Source of the DNA: Acidobacteriota bacterium
GTDB taxonomy: Bacteria; Acidobacteriota; Thermoanaerobaculia; Multivoradales; JBCCEF01
Reading direction: 5' to 3'
Assembly (NCBI GenBank): GCA_039030395.1
Contig: JBCCEF010000003.1
Coordinates: forward strand, 62,001 to 126,000
Length of the DNA: 64,000 nt
The notes beneath the pieces were generated by a model that was not told the DNA's origin, did not search any database, and saw nothing but the letters and a program-made list of their open reading frames with translations. The position numbers were made by a program, and so were the translations under genes. This document shows, piece after piece, positions 19,131 to 28,289 of this stretch. The number at the start of each line of letters is the position of its first letter. Positions within the stretch are counted from its first letter, which is position 1.

Positions 19131-21617
19131 CTAGCCCTCTTCGGTCTTCCGCGGGAAGGCCAGCTCCAACAGCGTTCTCTGTTCGATGGCGTGGGCCTTG
19201 GCGGAGCCGGTGGAGGGGCTGGCGCTGGCGGAGCGCTTGATGGAACTCACCGGTAGGCGGTCGCTCACGGAGTGGCGCAGGCGCGGGATGACGAACTCCA
19301 GGCCGCCCATGTTGGCGGGTTCTTCCTGGACCCAAATGAGCTGCCGAGCTTCCGGATGTTTTTCCAGCTCAGACTGGAGCTCTATCTTCGGGAAAGGGTA
19401 GAACTGGTCGAGGAAGAATACGGCGGTGGTGTCGTCGCCGAGCTTCTGCCGCTGGCGGATCATTTCGTGGCCGATCTTGCCGCTGCAGATGAGGATGCGC
19501 TGGGCGTTCTCGATCTTCGGGTCGGCGACCACCGGCCGGAAGCGCGGCGCTTCGAAGACCGCCAGCTCCGAGGCCGAATCTCTGTGCCGCAGCATGGACT
19601 TCGGCGTGAACACCACCAGCGGCTTGCGCCAGGAGCGCAGCGCCTGCCGGCGGAGCAGGTGAAAGTACTGGCCCGCTGTCGAAGGCTGGCAAATCTGCAT
19701 GTTGTCCTCGGCGGCAAGGGCGAGGAAGCGTTCGACGCGAGCGCTCGAGTGCTCCGGCCCCTGGCCCTCGTAGCCGTGGGGTAGCAGCAGCACCAGGCCG
19801 GAGAGCAGGCCCCACTTGTCCTCGGCGGCGGAGACGAACTGGTCGATGATGATCTGCGCGCCGTTGACGAAGTCGCCGAACTGCGCTTCCCACAACACCA
19901 GGGTCTCCGGGTAGTCGCGGCTGAAGCCGTATTCGAAGCCCATCACCGCCGCTTCCGAGAGCATCGAGTCGTAGACCTCGAAGAAGGCGCCTCCCTGCGC
20001 CAGGCCGGCGAGGGGGACGACTTCGCTTTCGTCCTGAACGTCGATCAGCACCGCGTGGCGCTGGTTGAAGGTGCCGCGGCGGCTGTCCTGACCGGAGAGG
20101 CGCACCGGTACGCCTTCCTCAAGCAGCGAACCGAAGGCGAGGGCTTCCGCCATGCCGTAGTCCACGGGCTTGTTCCCAGCTCCCATTTCCGCCCGCAATT
20201 CGAGCAGCTTTTGGACTTTGGGGTGCACGTCGAAGCCGTCGGGCACCTGCACCAACCCCTGGGCGACGGCGCCCAAGGTCGCTGCGTCGACGCCGGTGTC
20301 GACCTCGTAGGCGGGATCGTAAAGCCCTCCCTGGTATTCGTCCCAGTACTCCGGGTGGTGAGCCAGGGCGGGCTTCTTCTCCATGGAACCGGCCTTTTTG
20401 TGGGCCTGTTCGAGGTCGTCACGAATGGCCTGGACTTTCGCTTCGCGCTCCTCCGCGGAGAGGCCGATGCGCTCGGCGTAGATCTGCCACAGGGGCGGGT
20501 GATCCTTCAACGCGCGGTAGAGCTTGGGCTGGGTGATGGTGGGGTCGTCGATCTCGCTGTGGCCGTGGCGCCGATATCCGATCACGTCCACCACCACTTC
20601 GCTGCCGAAGGCGTAGCGATACTCCGCCGCCAGCCGGGCGGTGCGCGCCACCGCGGCGAGGTCCTCGCCGTTGACGTGGAAGATGGGGATCGGCAAGCGC
20701 AGCGCCACATCCGTGGCGAAGCGGGTGGAGCCATAGGCATGCGGTTCGGTGGTGAAGCCGATCAGGTTGTTGACGATCACGTGGACGGTGCCGCCGACGG
20801 AGAAGCCATCGATTTCCGCCAGGTTCAAGGCCTCCGCCAGCACCCCTTGGCCGGCGAAGGCCGAGTCGCCGTGCAGGATGATCGGCACCACTCGAGTGCG
20901 CTCGTTATCGCCGAGGCGCGTCTGCTTGGCGCGCACCCGGCCGATGGCGACCGGATCCACCGCTTCCAGGTGACTGGGGTTCGAGGCCAGATGCATGTGG
21001 ACCTCGCGGCCGCCGGCGGTCTGGAAGGTGCCGGTGGCGCCCATGTGGTACTTCACGTCGCCGCCGCCCAGCACGCTCTTCGGGTCCACGTCCTCGAATC
21101 CGGCGAAGATGTGCTCGAAGGGCACGCCCACGACGTGGGTCATCACGTTGAGGCGGCCGCGGTGGCTCATCGCCATCACCGAGTGGGTGGCTCCCAGGTC
21201 GGCGGCGGTGTTCAACACCTCTTCGAGGAACGGGATGATCGCCGTCACTCCCTCGATGGAAAAACGCTTCGAGCCCAGGTAGCGGGACTGGATCATCTGC
21301 TCGAAGATCTCGGCCCGCATCAGCCGATCGAGAATGCGCTCGGAGTCCACCTCCGGGGCCTCGCTCTCCATGCGCTCTTGGATCCAGTGCCGGCGCTTCG
21401 GATCCGGGATGTGCATGAACTCCACGGCGATCGGGCCGCAGTAGAACCGGCGCCCGCGGTCCGCCGCTTCGCCTTCGAGGTCGAGCTGGCCGAAGGGCGA
21501 AGTGGGGATTCGGCCGAGGGGATCGAGCTCGGCTTCGAGGTAGCCCCAGCGCCGGAATGCATCGAGGACTTGCTGTTCGTCTGGCTTGGCCGCGGTCACG
21601 ACTTGGGAGTCAATCAT
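19131..21617 (-). CDS. sucA: 2-oxoglutarate dehydrogenase E1 component
   Basis: The thiamine-diphosphate E1 subunit decarboxylates 2-oxoglutarate in the TCA cycle and passes succinyl to E2. Diagnostic stretches are RFSIEGVTAIIP, MSHRGRLNVM, HLASNPSHLEAVDPV, the ThDP-binding HGDSAFAGQG, NNLIGFTTEP and the GYRRHGHSEIDDP loop. The C-terminal half keeps the E1o pyrimidine domain (SGQDSRRGTFNQRHAVL). At 828 residues it is shorter than the E. coli enzyme (933). The sucB/lpd partners are not in the window. It is divergent from the PIG-L operon with 128 nt between. Confidence 0.95.
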   Translation of the reverse strand: MIDSQVVTAAKPDEQQVLDAFRRWGYLEAELDPLGRIPTSPFGQLDLEGEAADRGRRFYCGPIAVEFMHIPDPKRRHWIQERMESEAPEVDSERILDRLMRAEIFEQMIQSRYLGSKRFSIEGVTAIIPFLEEVLNTAADLGATHSVMAMSHRGRLNVMTHVVGVPFEHIFAGFEDVDPKSVLGGGDVKYHMGATGTFQTAGGREVHMHLASNPSHLEAVDPVAIGRVRAKQTRLGDNERTRVVPIILHGDSAFAGQGVLAEALNLAEIDGFSVGGTVHVIVNNLIGFTTEPHAYGSTRFATDVALRLPIPIFHVNGEDLAAVARTARLAAEYRYAFGSEVVVDVIGYRRHGHSEIDDPTITQPKLYRALKDHPPLWQIYAERIGLSAEEREAKVQAIRDDLEQAHKKAGSMEKKPALAHHPEYWDEYQGGLYDPAYEVDTGVDAATLGAVAQGLVQVPDGFDVHPKVQKLLELRAEMGAGNKPVDYGMAEALAFGSLLEEGVPVRLSGQDSRRGTFNQRHAVLIDVQDESEVVPLAGLAQGGAFFEVYDSMLSEAAVMGFEYGFSRDYPETLVLWEAQFGDFVNGAQIIIDQFVSAAEDKWGLLSGLVLLLPHGYEGQGPEHSSARVERFLALAAEDNMQICQPSTAGQYFHLLRRQALRSWRKPLVVFTPKSMLRHRDSASELAVFEAPRFRPVVADPKIENAQRILICSGKIGHEMIRQRQKLGDDTTAVFFLDQFYPFPKIELQSELEKHPEARQLIWVQEEPANMGGLEFVIPRLRHSVSDRLPVSSIKRSASASPSTGSAKAHAIEQRTLLELAFPRKTEEG

Positions 21618-21745
21618 GGCACTGAAAGGATACCCCTTTCCGCGGCGTTTCGCCCGCCGGCGGGGTGCGGACCGCGTGCTAGACTTTCCTTCTCGCGTGA
21701 GTTTCTCTCACCCTCGAAGCGTTCACATTTTGACGATCAGGACGG

Positions 21746-24499
21746 TTGATTCCTCCGGTGCTCTGCTCAACCCCTTCGCGTGCTGTCCTTCGGACCTTTC
21801 CCGGATGGGTCGGTTTCGCTCTGCTCGCCCTTCTTTTCGTTTTCCCCATTTCGGCTCGAGGCGGGGTGCCGGGGCCGGATCCCTACTCCCCGCCCACCAC
21901 CGGCGGGCTGGAGCGCATCGAGGCGGCCCTCGCCAAGCTCCAGATTCACAAGCGGTTGATGATCATCGCCGCCCATCCGGACGACGAGGACACCACCCTC
22001 CTCGCCCTGGTGTCCCGCGGCCTCGGGGGCGAGGCCGCGTACCTGTCGCTTTCCCGCGGCGATGGCGGCCAGAACCTGATCGGGCCGGAACTCGGCGAGG
22101 GTCTGGGTCTCTTGCGCAGCCGCGAACTGCAGGCGGCTCGGCGTATCGATGGCGCTCGGCAGTACTTCACCCGCGCCTATGACTTCGGCTATACCCGTTC
22201 GCTGGAGGAGACCTTCGAACGCTGGCCGCGGGAGGTGCTGCTGGAAGACTCCGTGCGCATCGTCCGGCGCTTCAAGCCGCAGGTGCTGGTGGCGGTTTTC
22301 CCGCCGGATGCGCGGGCCGGCCACGGTCAGCACCAGGCTTCCGGCGTCGTCGCCGAGGAGATTTACGAGCTGGCCGGCGACCCGCAAGCCTTCCCCCACC
22401 TGATCGAGGAAGGGCTGCCGCCGTGGAGTCCGCAAGCGTTCTACCGCGCCGCCTGGTGGAATCCCGAGGGGGCGACGGCGCACTTCGAGCTGTCGCGGGT
22501 GGAGCCCGTCGGCGGCCGGTCGATCTTCCAGATCGCGATGGAAAGCCGCAGCCAGCACCGCTGTCAGGACATGGGCATGCTGCAGCCGATCGGACCGCAG
22601 GAGGGCCGCCTGACGTGGGCCGACGGCGGCGCCGGAGTGGAGGGCGATGAACCCTTCGCGGGCATCGACACCCGCCTCGAAGCGATCGCCGAGACCCTAC
22701 CGGAAGGGGAGGCGCGACAGGCCGTCGAAGGTCATCTCGCTCGGGCCGCGGAATTCGCCCGGGCGGCCTACGGAGTGTTGACCCCAGCGGATCTCGACCG
22801 GGTGCTGCCGATGGCTGTGGAACTGCTCGATGCCCTGCACTCGGCACGCTTCGCGGCCGCCTCAGGCTCTCCCGCGGCGGATCTGATCGACGAGAAGATT
22901 GCCGTGGCCTCTGAGCTGGTGGCGGCCTCGGCCGGCATCGCCCGCGACGCCTACACCGACGCCGAGTTGCTGGTGCCGGGCTCCGACTTCCTGCTCGAAA
23001 CGGCGCTGTGGAAACCGCCGCCAGGAACCGGCGCCGGAACCTGGGTGTCCCTCGATGCGATCGAGCTGGTGAGTCCGACGGAAATTGAGATGATCACGGA
23101 TCTCGCGGAGCTGCCGGAACGCTCCGGCTGGGCGGCGCGCTTCCAGAGTACGAACCAGCCGGAGAAGGGCTTCCACCTGAGCGCCTTCCGGGCCACGGTG
23201 CCGGAGAACGCCCCAGCCAGCGTGCCGTACTTTCTGCGCTCTCCGCGCGACGGTGACCTCTACGACTGGAGCGGTGTCCCGTCCAGGGTGCGGGGCGAGC
23301 CCTTTGGCCCTCCTCTGCTGAAAGCGCGCTTCCACCTCACCGTCAACGGGCGACAGATCGTCCTCGACCGCGAGGTGGTCCACCGCCGCCGGGACCAGGC
23401 CGAAGGGGAGATCCGGCGGCCCCTGCGGGTGGTGCCGGCGATCGAGGTCGCCGTCGAGCGGGACCTGCGGGTGTGGCCGGTGAACGACGGCGAGACGCGC
23501 GCCTTGGAGATTCTGTTGACCTCCCGCGCCGCCGAGGCGATGAACGGCCGGGTCGAGCTGGCGGTGCCGCCGGGTTGGCCGGCGGTCGATCCGGTTCCCT
23601 TTGAGCTGCGGCCGGGAACCAGCGAGGCGGTGCGGATGACGGTCTCTCCGCCGGCGGACTTCGCACCGGGTTCCTATTCCCTCCGGCCGGTGGCGGTGGT
23701 CGCGACCCGCGCCGGGGAGACGCGCTACGGACTCGGTCTGCCGGTGATCGAGTACCGCCATGTGGTGCCCACCGTCGAGCCGCGACCGGCGGAGGTGAGG
23801 ATCGCCGCAATGGAACTGACCCTGCCGGATCTGGGGCGCATCGGCTACATCCGCGGCGCGTCGGATCGGGTGCCTGAGGCCCTCGCGGAAGTGGGGCTGC
23901 CGGTGGAGCTGCTGGCGCCGGAGACCCTGGCCGGCGGCGATCTGTCGCCCTACGACGCCATCGTTGTCGGCAGCCGGGCCTACGAGACCGACGCGGCTCT
24001 GACCAGCGCCAACCCGCGCCTCCTCGACTGGCTGCGCGCCGGCGGCCTGCTGCTGGTGCAGTACCAGCAGTACGACTTCGTGCGCGGCGCCTACGCTCCG
24101 CTCGCCCTCGACATCGCCCGCCCCCACGGCCGGGTGACCGACGAAACGGCAGCGGTTGAGCTCTTGCAGCCGGACCATCCGGTGTTCCATCGGCCGAACC
24201 GCCTGAACGAAGGCGACTGGCTCGGCTGGGTGCAGGAGCGCTCCCTCTACATGGCCGACACCTGGGACGAGGCCTTTACCCCCCTCCTGGCGATGGCCGA
24301 TCCTGGCGGTGAGTCGCTGCGCGGCGGCCTGCTGGTAGCGCCGGTGGGCGAAGGCTTGTACATCTACACCGGCCTGGCTTTTTTCCGGCAGCTTCCGGCC
24401 GGCGTGCCCGGTGGCTATCGGCTGTTCGCCAACCTCCTCGCGTTGGCTGACGCGAGGCCGGGGGCACCCGCAGTGGCGGCGTCTGGAGGTACCCGATGA
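21746..24499 (+). CDS. Large secreted PIG-L (LmbE-like) deacetylase
   Basis: A 917-residue exported protein. After a signal sequence (about residues 18-38) comes a PIG-L metal-dependent deacetylase domain (about 60-300) with the zinc motif AHPDDED near residue 75 and the distal HGQHQASG motif. PIG-L enzymes remove N-acetyl groups from GlcNAc-type sugars. The remaining 600 residues include Ig-like or NEW3-type beta domains (about 560-660) and a C-terminal glutamine-amidotransferase-like region (DAIVVGSRAYETD). The start is TTG at 21746 or GTG at 21758. The stop overlaps the binding-protein gene by 4 nt. Substrate unknown. Confidence 0.8.
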   Translation: MIPPVLCSTPSRAVLRTFPGWVGFALLALLFVFPISARGGVPGPDPYSPPTTGGLERIEAALAKLQIHKRLMIIAAHPDDEDTTLLALVSRGLGGEAAYLSLSRGDGGQNLIGPELGEGLGLLRSRELQAARRIDGARQYFTRAYDFGYTRSLEETFERWPREVLLEDSVRIVRRFKPQVLVAVFPPDARAGHGQHQASGVVAEEIYELAGDPQAFPHLIEEGLPPWSPQAFYRAAWWNPEGATAHFELSRVEPVGGRSIFQIAMESRSQHRCQDMGMLQPIGPQEGRLTWADGGAGVEGDEPFAGIDTRLEAIAETLPEGEARQAVEGHLARAAEFARAAYGVLTPADLDRVLPMAVELLDALHSARFAAASGSPAADLIDEKIAVASELVAASAGIARDAYTDAELLVPGSDFLLETALWKPPPGTGAGTWVSLDAIELVSPTEIEMITDLAELPERSGWAARFQSTNQPEKGFHLSAFRATVPENAPASVPYFLRSPRDGDLYDWSGVPSRVRGEPFGPPLLKARFHLTVNGRQIVLDREVVHRRRDQAEGEIRRPLRVVPAIEVAVERDLRVWPVNDGETRALEILLTSRAAEAMNGRVELAVPPGWPAVDPVPFELRPGTSEAVRMTVSPPADFAPGSYSLRPVAVVATRAGETRYGLGLPVIEYRHVVPTVEPRPAEVRIAAMELTLPDLGRIGYIRGASDRVPEALAEVGLPVELLAPETLAGGDLSPYDAIVVGSRAYETDAALTSANPRLLDWLRAGGLLLVQYQQYDFVRGAYAPLALDIARPHGRVTDETAAVELLQPDHPVFHRPNRLNEGDWLGWVQERSLYMADTWDEAFTPLLAMADPGGESLRGGLLVAPVGEGLYIYTGLAFFRQLPAGVPGGYRLFANLLALADARPGAPAVAASGGTR

Positions 24500-25524
24500 G
24501 ATCTTTGGCGATGTTTTTGCTGGCGGTCACCCTGTTCGGCGGCTGCGGCGGCGGCGACTCCACCGAGCGGTTGCTGATCTACTCCCCTCACGGGCGGGAT
24601 CTGCTGACCCTCTTCGAGGAGACCTTCGAGGCGCAAAATCCCGGCGTCGACGTGCGCTGGCTCGACATGGGGTCGCAGGAGGTCTACGACCGGGTGCGTT
24701 CGGAGACCGCCAATCCGCAGGCGGACGTGTGGTTCGGCGGGCCGTCGACGATTTTCGCCCGGGCGGCCGAGGAGGGCCTCTTCGAGCCTTTCCAGCCGAC
24801 CTGGGCGGACGCCATTCCGCAGGGCTTCAACGACCCGGAGGACCGTTTCTTTGCCGTTTACCGCACCGCGCCGGTGCTGCTCTACAACTCCGCCGCGATC
24901 AGCGAAGAGGACGCGCCGCGCGATTGGGATGACCTGCTGGCGCCGCGTTTCGACGATCAGATTCTGATCCGCGATCCGCTAGCGAGTGGCACCATGCGGA
25001 TCTTCTTCGGCACGATCCTCGAACGCTCCTTGCGCACCACCGGCGACACCCGCGAGGGCTTCGACTGGTTGCTGCGCCTCGACGCCCAGACCAAGGAGTA
25101 CGTCCTCAACCCGGTGCTGATGGTCGAGAAGCTGGTGCGCCAGGAAGGCCAGTTGACGGTGTGGGAGTTGACCGACGCCCTGTGGCAGCGGGAGCGGGAG
25201 CTTCCCCTGTCCTTCGCCTTTCCGGCCAGCGGCACGCCGATCATCGTCGATTCCATCGGGTTGGTGAAGAACGCTCCCAACCCGGATCTCGGCCGTCGTT
25301 TCATCGAGTGGGTGGGCAGCCCCGAGGCGCAGGAATTGGCCGCCCGCGAGGCCTTCCGTCTGCCGGCGCGCAACGACTTGGCGGCGGAGGATCTGCCGGC
25401 CTGGGCGCAGGACGTGCTCAACCGCATCGTGCCGGCGGAGATCGATCGCGACATCGTGGAGCGCTACGGCCCGGACTGGATGTCCACCTGGGACCGCACG
25501 GTGCGTGGTCGCGGCGACCGCTGA
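24496..25524 (+). CDS. ABC transporter substrate-binding lipoprotein (ferric-iron/AfuA-like)
   Basis: A 342-residue periplasmic binding protein of the cluster that includes FbpA/AfuA and aminoethylphosphonate binders. The N-terminus is a lipoprotein signal with lipobox LFGGC (Cys 17). Family features include LLIYSPHG at the start of the mature fold, DVWFGGPS, FFAVYRTAPVLLYN and the C-terminal SPEAQELAAREAFRLPAR. The ligand cannot be read from sequence: Fe(III) is the usual guess, but an organic phosphonate is also possible. It is translationally coupled to the PIG-L gene (ATGA) and followed 6 nt later by the ATPase. Confidence 0.85.
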   Translation: MRSLAMFLLAVTLFGGCGGGDSTERLLIYSPHGRDLLTLFEETFEAQNPGVDVRWLDMGSQEVYDRVRSETANPQADVWFGGPSTIFARAAEEGLFEPFQPTWADAIPQGFNDPEDRFFAVYRTAPVLLYNSAAISEEDAPRDWDDLLAPRFDDQILIRDPLASGTMRIFFGTILERSLRTTGDTREGFDWLLRLDAQTKEYVLNPVLMVEKLVRQEGQLTVWELTDALWQRERELPLSFAFPASGTPIIVDSIGLVKNAPNPDLGRRFIEWVGSPEAQELAAREAFRLPARNDLAAEDLPAWAQDVLNRIVPAEIDRDIVERYGPDWMSTWDRTVRGRGDR

Positions 25525-25530
25525 CCCGTC

Positions 25531-26640
25531 ATGGCCTCGTCATTTCTCGCCCTCGACCGGCTGAACAAGCGGTTTGGCGACCAGCACGTAATCCGCGATC
25601 TTTCGCTCGAGGTGAGCGAAGGGGAGATCCTCGCTCTCCTCGGTCCGAGCGGTAGCGGCAAGACCACCCTGCTGCGCCTCTTGGCCGGCTTCGAAACGCC
25701 GGACTCCGGCGAGATCGTGGTGGGCGGCGAGGACGTTGCCGGTCAGTCGCCGGCGCGGCGGCGCTTCGGCATGGTGTTCCAGCACTATGCGCTGTTTCCC
25801 CACCTCACCGTCGGCGAAAACGTCGCCTTCGGGCTGGAGGCACGGGACTTTCCGGCGGCGGAGCGCCGGGAGCGCATCGCCCGCATGCTCGATCTAGTGG
25901 ACCTGGTCGGCTTCGAGGGACGGCGGGTGGGGGAGATCTCCGGCGGCCAGCAGCAGCGGGTGGCTCTGGCGCGGGCCCTGGCGCCGGATCCCAAGCTTCT
26001 GCTGCTCGACGAGCCGCTGTCGAACCTCGATCCGATGCTCCGCGAGCGCACCCGCCGGGAATTGGCCGAAGCGATTCGCGAAATCGGCATCACCACCGTG
26101 CTGGTGACCCACGAACAGGAAGAGGCCTTCGACCTGGGCGATCGGGTGGCGGTGCTGCACCAGGGGCTGCTCGAACAGGTGGGCCCGCCGGAGGTGCTCT
26201 ACGGCCGCCCGGCGACTCCCTTCGTCGCCACCTTCGTGGGTCACGCTTCGGTGCTCGCCGGCGAGTGGGCGCCGGGAGGCGTGCGGTTGGCGCCGAACGT
26301 CCTGTGGCGCGGCGATCTGGCGGACGGCGAGACCGTCCGGGACGGCGAAACGGTCGATTGGGTCGTTCGGCCGGAGTCTCTCGCGCTTTCCTCCATGCCC
26401 TCCTCTTCTGCCGATCCCGCGGAGTCCACCCTTGCCGGCGAGGTGGTCGATCGCAAATTCATGGGTCCGTTGACCTACTACCGGGTCGCTCTGGAACGGG
26501 GCGGGTCCGAGGCCGCCCGGCCGGAACTCGAAGTCCTCGCTCCCGCGGATGCCGCAAAGCAAGGCGACGCAGTGCGCGTGGAACTCCGTCCGGACGGCTT
26601 GGTACCGCGCGTCTTTCCCCAGCGGCGGATTTCGCCTTGA
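25531..26640 (+). CDS. ABC transporter ATP-binding protein (ferric-iron/spermidine type)
   Basis: A 369-residue ATPase with the complete motif set: Walker A GPSGSGKTT (about residues 35-43), Q-loop VFQHYALFP, signature SGGQQQR, Walker B LLLLDEPLSNLD and the switch VLVTHEQEE. The C-terminal ~120 residues form a TOBE-like domain, as in FbpC/PotA. It energises the permease encoded just downstream for uptake of the ligand bound by the 24496-25524 product. Its TGA overlaps the TTG start of the permease. Confidence 0.92.
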   Translation: MASSFLALDRLNKRFGDQHVIRDLSLEVSEGEILALLGPSGSGKTTLLRLLAGFETPDSGEIVVGGEDVAGQSPARRRFGMVFQHYALFPHLTVGENVAFGLEARDFPAAERRERIARMLDLVDLVGFEGRRVGEISGGQQQRVALARALAPDPKLLLLDEPLSNLDPMLRERTRRELAEAIREIGITTVLVTHEQEEAFDLGDRVAVLHQGLLEQVGPPEVLYGRPATPFVATFVGHASVLAGEWAPGGVRLAPNVLWRGDLADGETVRDGETVDWVVRPESLALSSMPSSSADPAESTLAGEVVDRKFMGPLTYYRVALERGGSEAARPELEVLAPADAAKQGDAVRVELRPDGLVPRVFPQRRISP

Positions 26641-28289
26641 CCCTTCTACGCCGCGGGCTGCCCTGGCTGCTGCTGGCCGGCCTCACTTGGCTGGTCGGCT
26701 ATCCGTTGTTGATGACCCTCCTCCAGGCCCTCGGCTTGGGGGCGGAGAGCTGGGGCCTTGCCCCCTTCGCCGACCTCTTTCGGCGGCCGGATGAGTGGCA
26801 AGCCTTGTGGCGCAGCCTGTGGATCTCCCTGGCGTCCGTCGGCCTGGCGGCGGCGATCGGGATCCCCCTGGGATTCCTCTTCGAGCGCACGGAGTTTCCC
26901 GGCCGGCAACTGCTGGGCGCGCTCATCGCCCTGCCGGTGGCCCTGCCGCCGCTGGTCGGGGTGATCGCCTTCTTGTTCCTCTATGGCGAAAGCGGCTTCA
27001 TCTCCCGCGCCGTCCAGACGGTGCTTTCCCTGGACCATGCGCCCTGGCGCCTGAACGGCCCCGGGGCCATTCTGCTCGTTCATGCGTACTCGATGTACGT
27101 GTACTTCTATCTCTTCACCCGTGCCGGTCTCGCCCGCCTCGACGGCGCCCTTTCCGAGGCGGCGGCTTCCCTCGGCGCCGGTTCCTGGAGCACCCTGCGC
27201 CGGGTGACCCTGCCGCTCCTGGCGCCGTCCCTCGCCGGTGCCGCGCTGCTGACCTTCATGACCTCCCTGGCTTCGTTCTCGGCGCCCTACATTTTCGGCG
27301 GCGGTTTCCGGGTGATGACCACCCAGATCGTCTTCTCCAAGCTCAATGGCGAAGACCGCATGGCCCATGTCGAGACGGTGGCCCTGGCGGCGATGGCCTT
27401 GCTCGCCCTGTGGTTGATGCAGAAGCTCAGCCCGCCGGCGGCGGTGGAGGGCGCGGTGCGGGGGATCGCTCCGGCGCGGCGGACCTTTCGGCGGCCGGCA
27501 ACCCGCATTGCCCTGGCGGTGGCCGGTTACTTCTTCGCCGGCCTGATGCTGTTGCCCCACGCCACCTTGATTTTGATCTCCCTGGTGCCCTCCGGCACCT
27601 GGACGACGGAGGCCTGGCCGCCGGTGCTCAACTTCGAGAACTACCAGATCCTGGCGTCCCAGCCGGAGCGTTTGGTGGCGGTGTGGAACTCGTTGTGGAT
27701 GGCTCTGGCGGCGGCGCTGGTGGCGGTGATCCTGGGGTTCCTGGCGGCGCGCATGGCTCTGGTCAAGAGGGGTGCCCTCGGCAAGCTCCTGGAAGGGGCG
27801 ATCGCCTTGCCTTGGGCCATCCCCGGCACCGTTTTCGCTGTCGCCCTGGCGACGACCTTCAGCGTCCATCAGCCGGCGGTGGGGCGGTTCGTGCTGATCG
27901 GCACGCCGTGGATCCTGCCGCTGGCGTACCTGGTGCGAAACCTGCCGATGACCGGTCGCGCGGCGCTGGCCGGCCTGGGGCAGCTCGACGGCGCCCTGGA
28001 AGAGGCCTCGGCTTCCCTCGGTGCCGGCCGCTGGCGCACCCTGCGACGGGTGACCCTGCCCTTGGTGCGGCCGGCGCTGGCCGCCGGCGCCAGCTTGGCC
28101 TTCATTACCGGCCTGGGCGATTTCGTCACCTCGATCGTCCTCTACACCTACGAAACGCGGCCCATCTCCATCGAGATCCTCTCCAGCCTGCGGCTGCGTG
28201 AACTCGGCGTGGCCGGTGTCTACGGCGTGCTGTTGATGATCGCCGGCACCGCCGCCTTCGTTCTGTGGGGTCGGAAGGAAGTGGCCTGA
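26637..28289 (+). CDS. ABC transporter permease, fused two-domain (FbpB-like)
   Basis: A 550-residue inner-membrane permease with two homologous halves of about six helices each, as in FbpB/AfuB. Each half carries an EAA-type coupling loop: EAAASLGAGSWSTLRRVTLP and EASASLGAGRWRTLRRVTLP. The frame is open far upstream inside the ATPase gene. The start is taken as TTG at 26637, overlapping the ATPase TGA, because the first membrane helix begins 8 residues later and the ATPase is complete. It ends one base into the MFS gene. Confidence 0.88.
   Translation: MTLLRRGLPWLLLAGLTWLVGYPLLMTLLQALGLGAESWGLAPFADLFRRPDEWQALWRSLWISLASVGLAAAIGIPLGFLFERTEFPGRQLLGALIALPVALPPLVGVIAFLFLYGESGFISRAVQTVLSLDHAPWRLNGPGAILLVHAYSMYVYFYLFTRAGLARLDGALSEAAASLGAGSWSTLRRVTLPLLAPSLAGAALLTFMTSLASFSAPYIFGGGFRVMTTQIVFSKLNGEDRMAHVETVALAAMALLALWLMQKLSPPAAVEGAVRGIAPARRTFRRPATRIALAVAGYFFAGLMLLPHATLILISLVPSGTWTTEAWPPVLNFENYQILASQPERLVAVWNSLWMALAAALVAVILGFLAARMALVKRGALGKLLEGAIALPWAIPGTVFAVALATTFSVHQPAVGRFVLIGTPWILPLAYLVRNLPMTGRAALAGLGQLDGALEEASASLGAGRWRTLRRVTLPLVRPALAAGASLAFITGLGDFVTSIVLYTYETRPISIEILSSLRLRELGVAGVYGVLLMIAGTAAFVLWGRKEVA

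Noticed and set aside
18526-19134. 202-codon frame overlapping the VanZ-like gene on the same strand
   Set aside because: Its product is a low-complexity Gly/Ala/Arg shadow; the VanZ frame has membrane helices and conserved motif.
26265-26636. Upstream in-frame extension of the ABC permease
   Set aside because: It lies inside the complete ATPase gene; the TTG at the ATPase stop is a better start.
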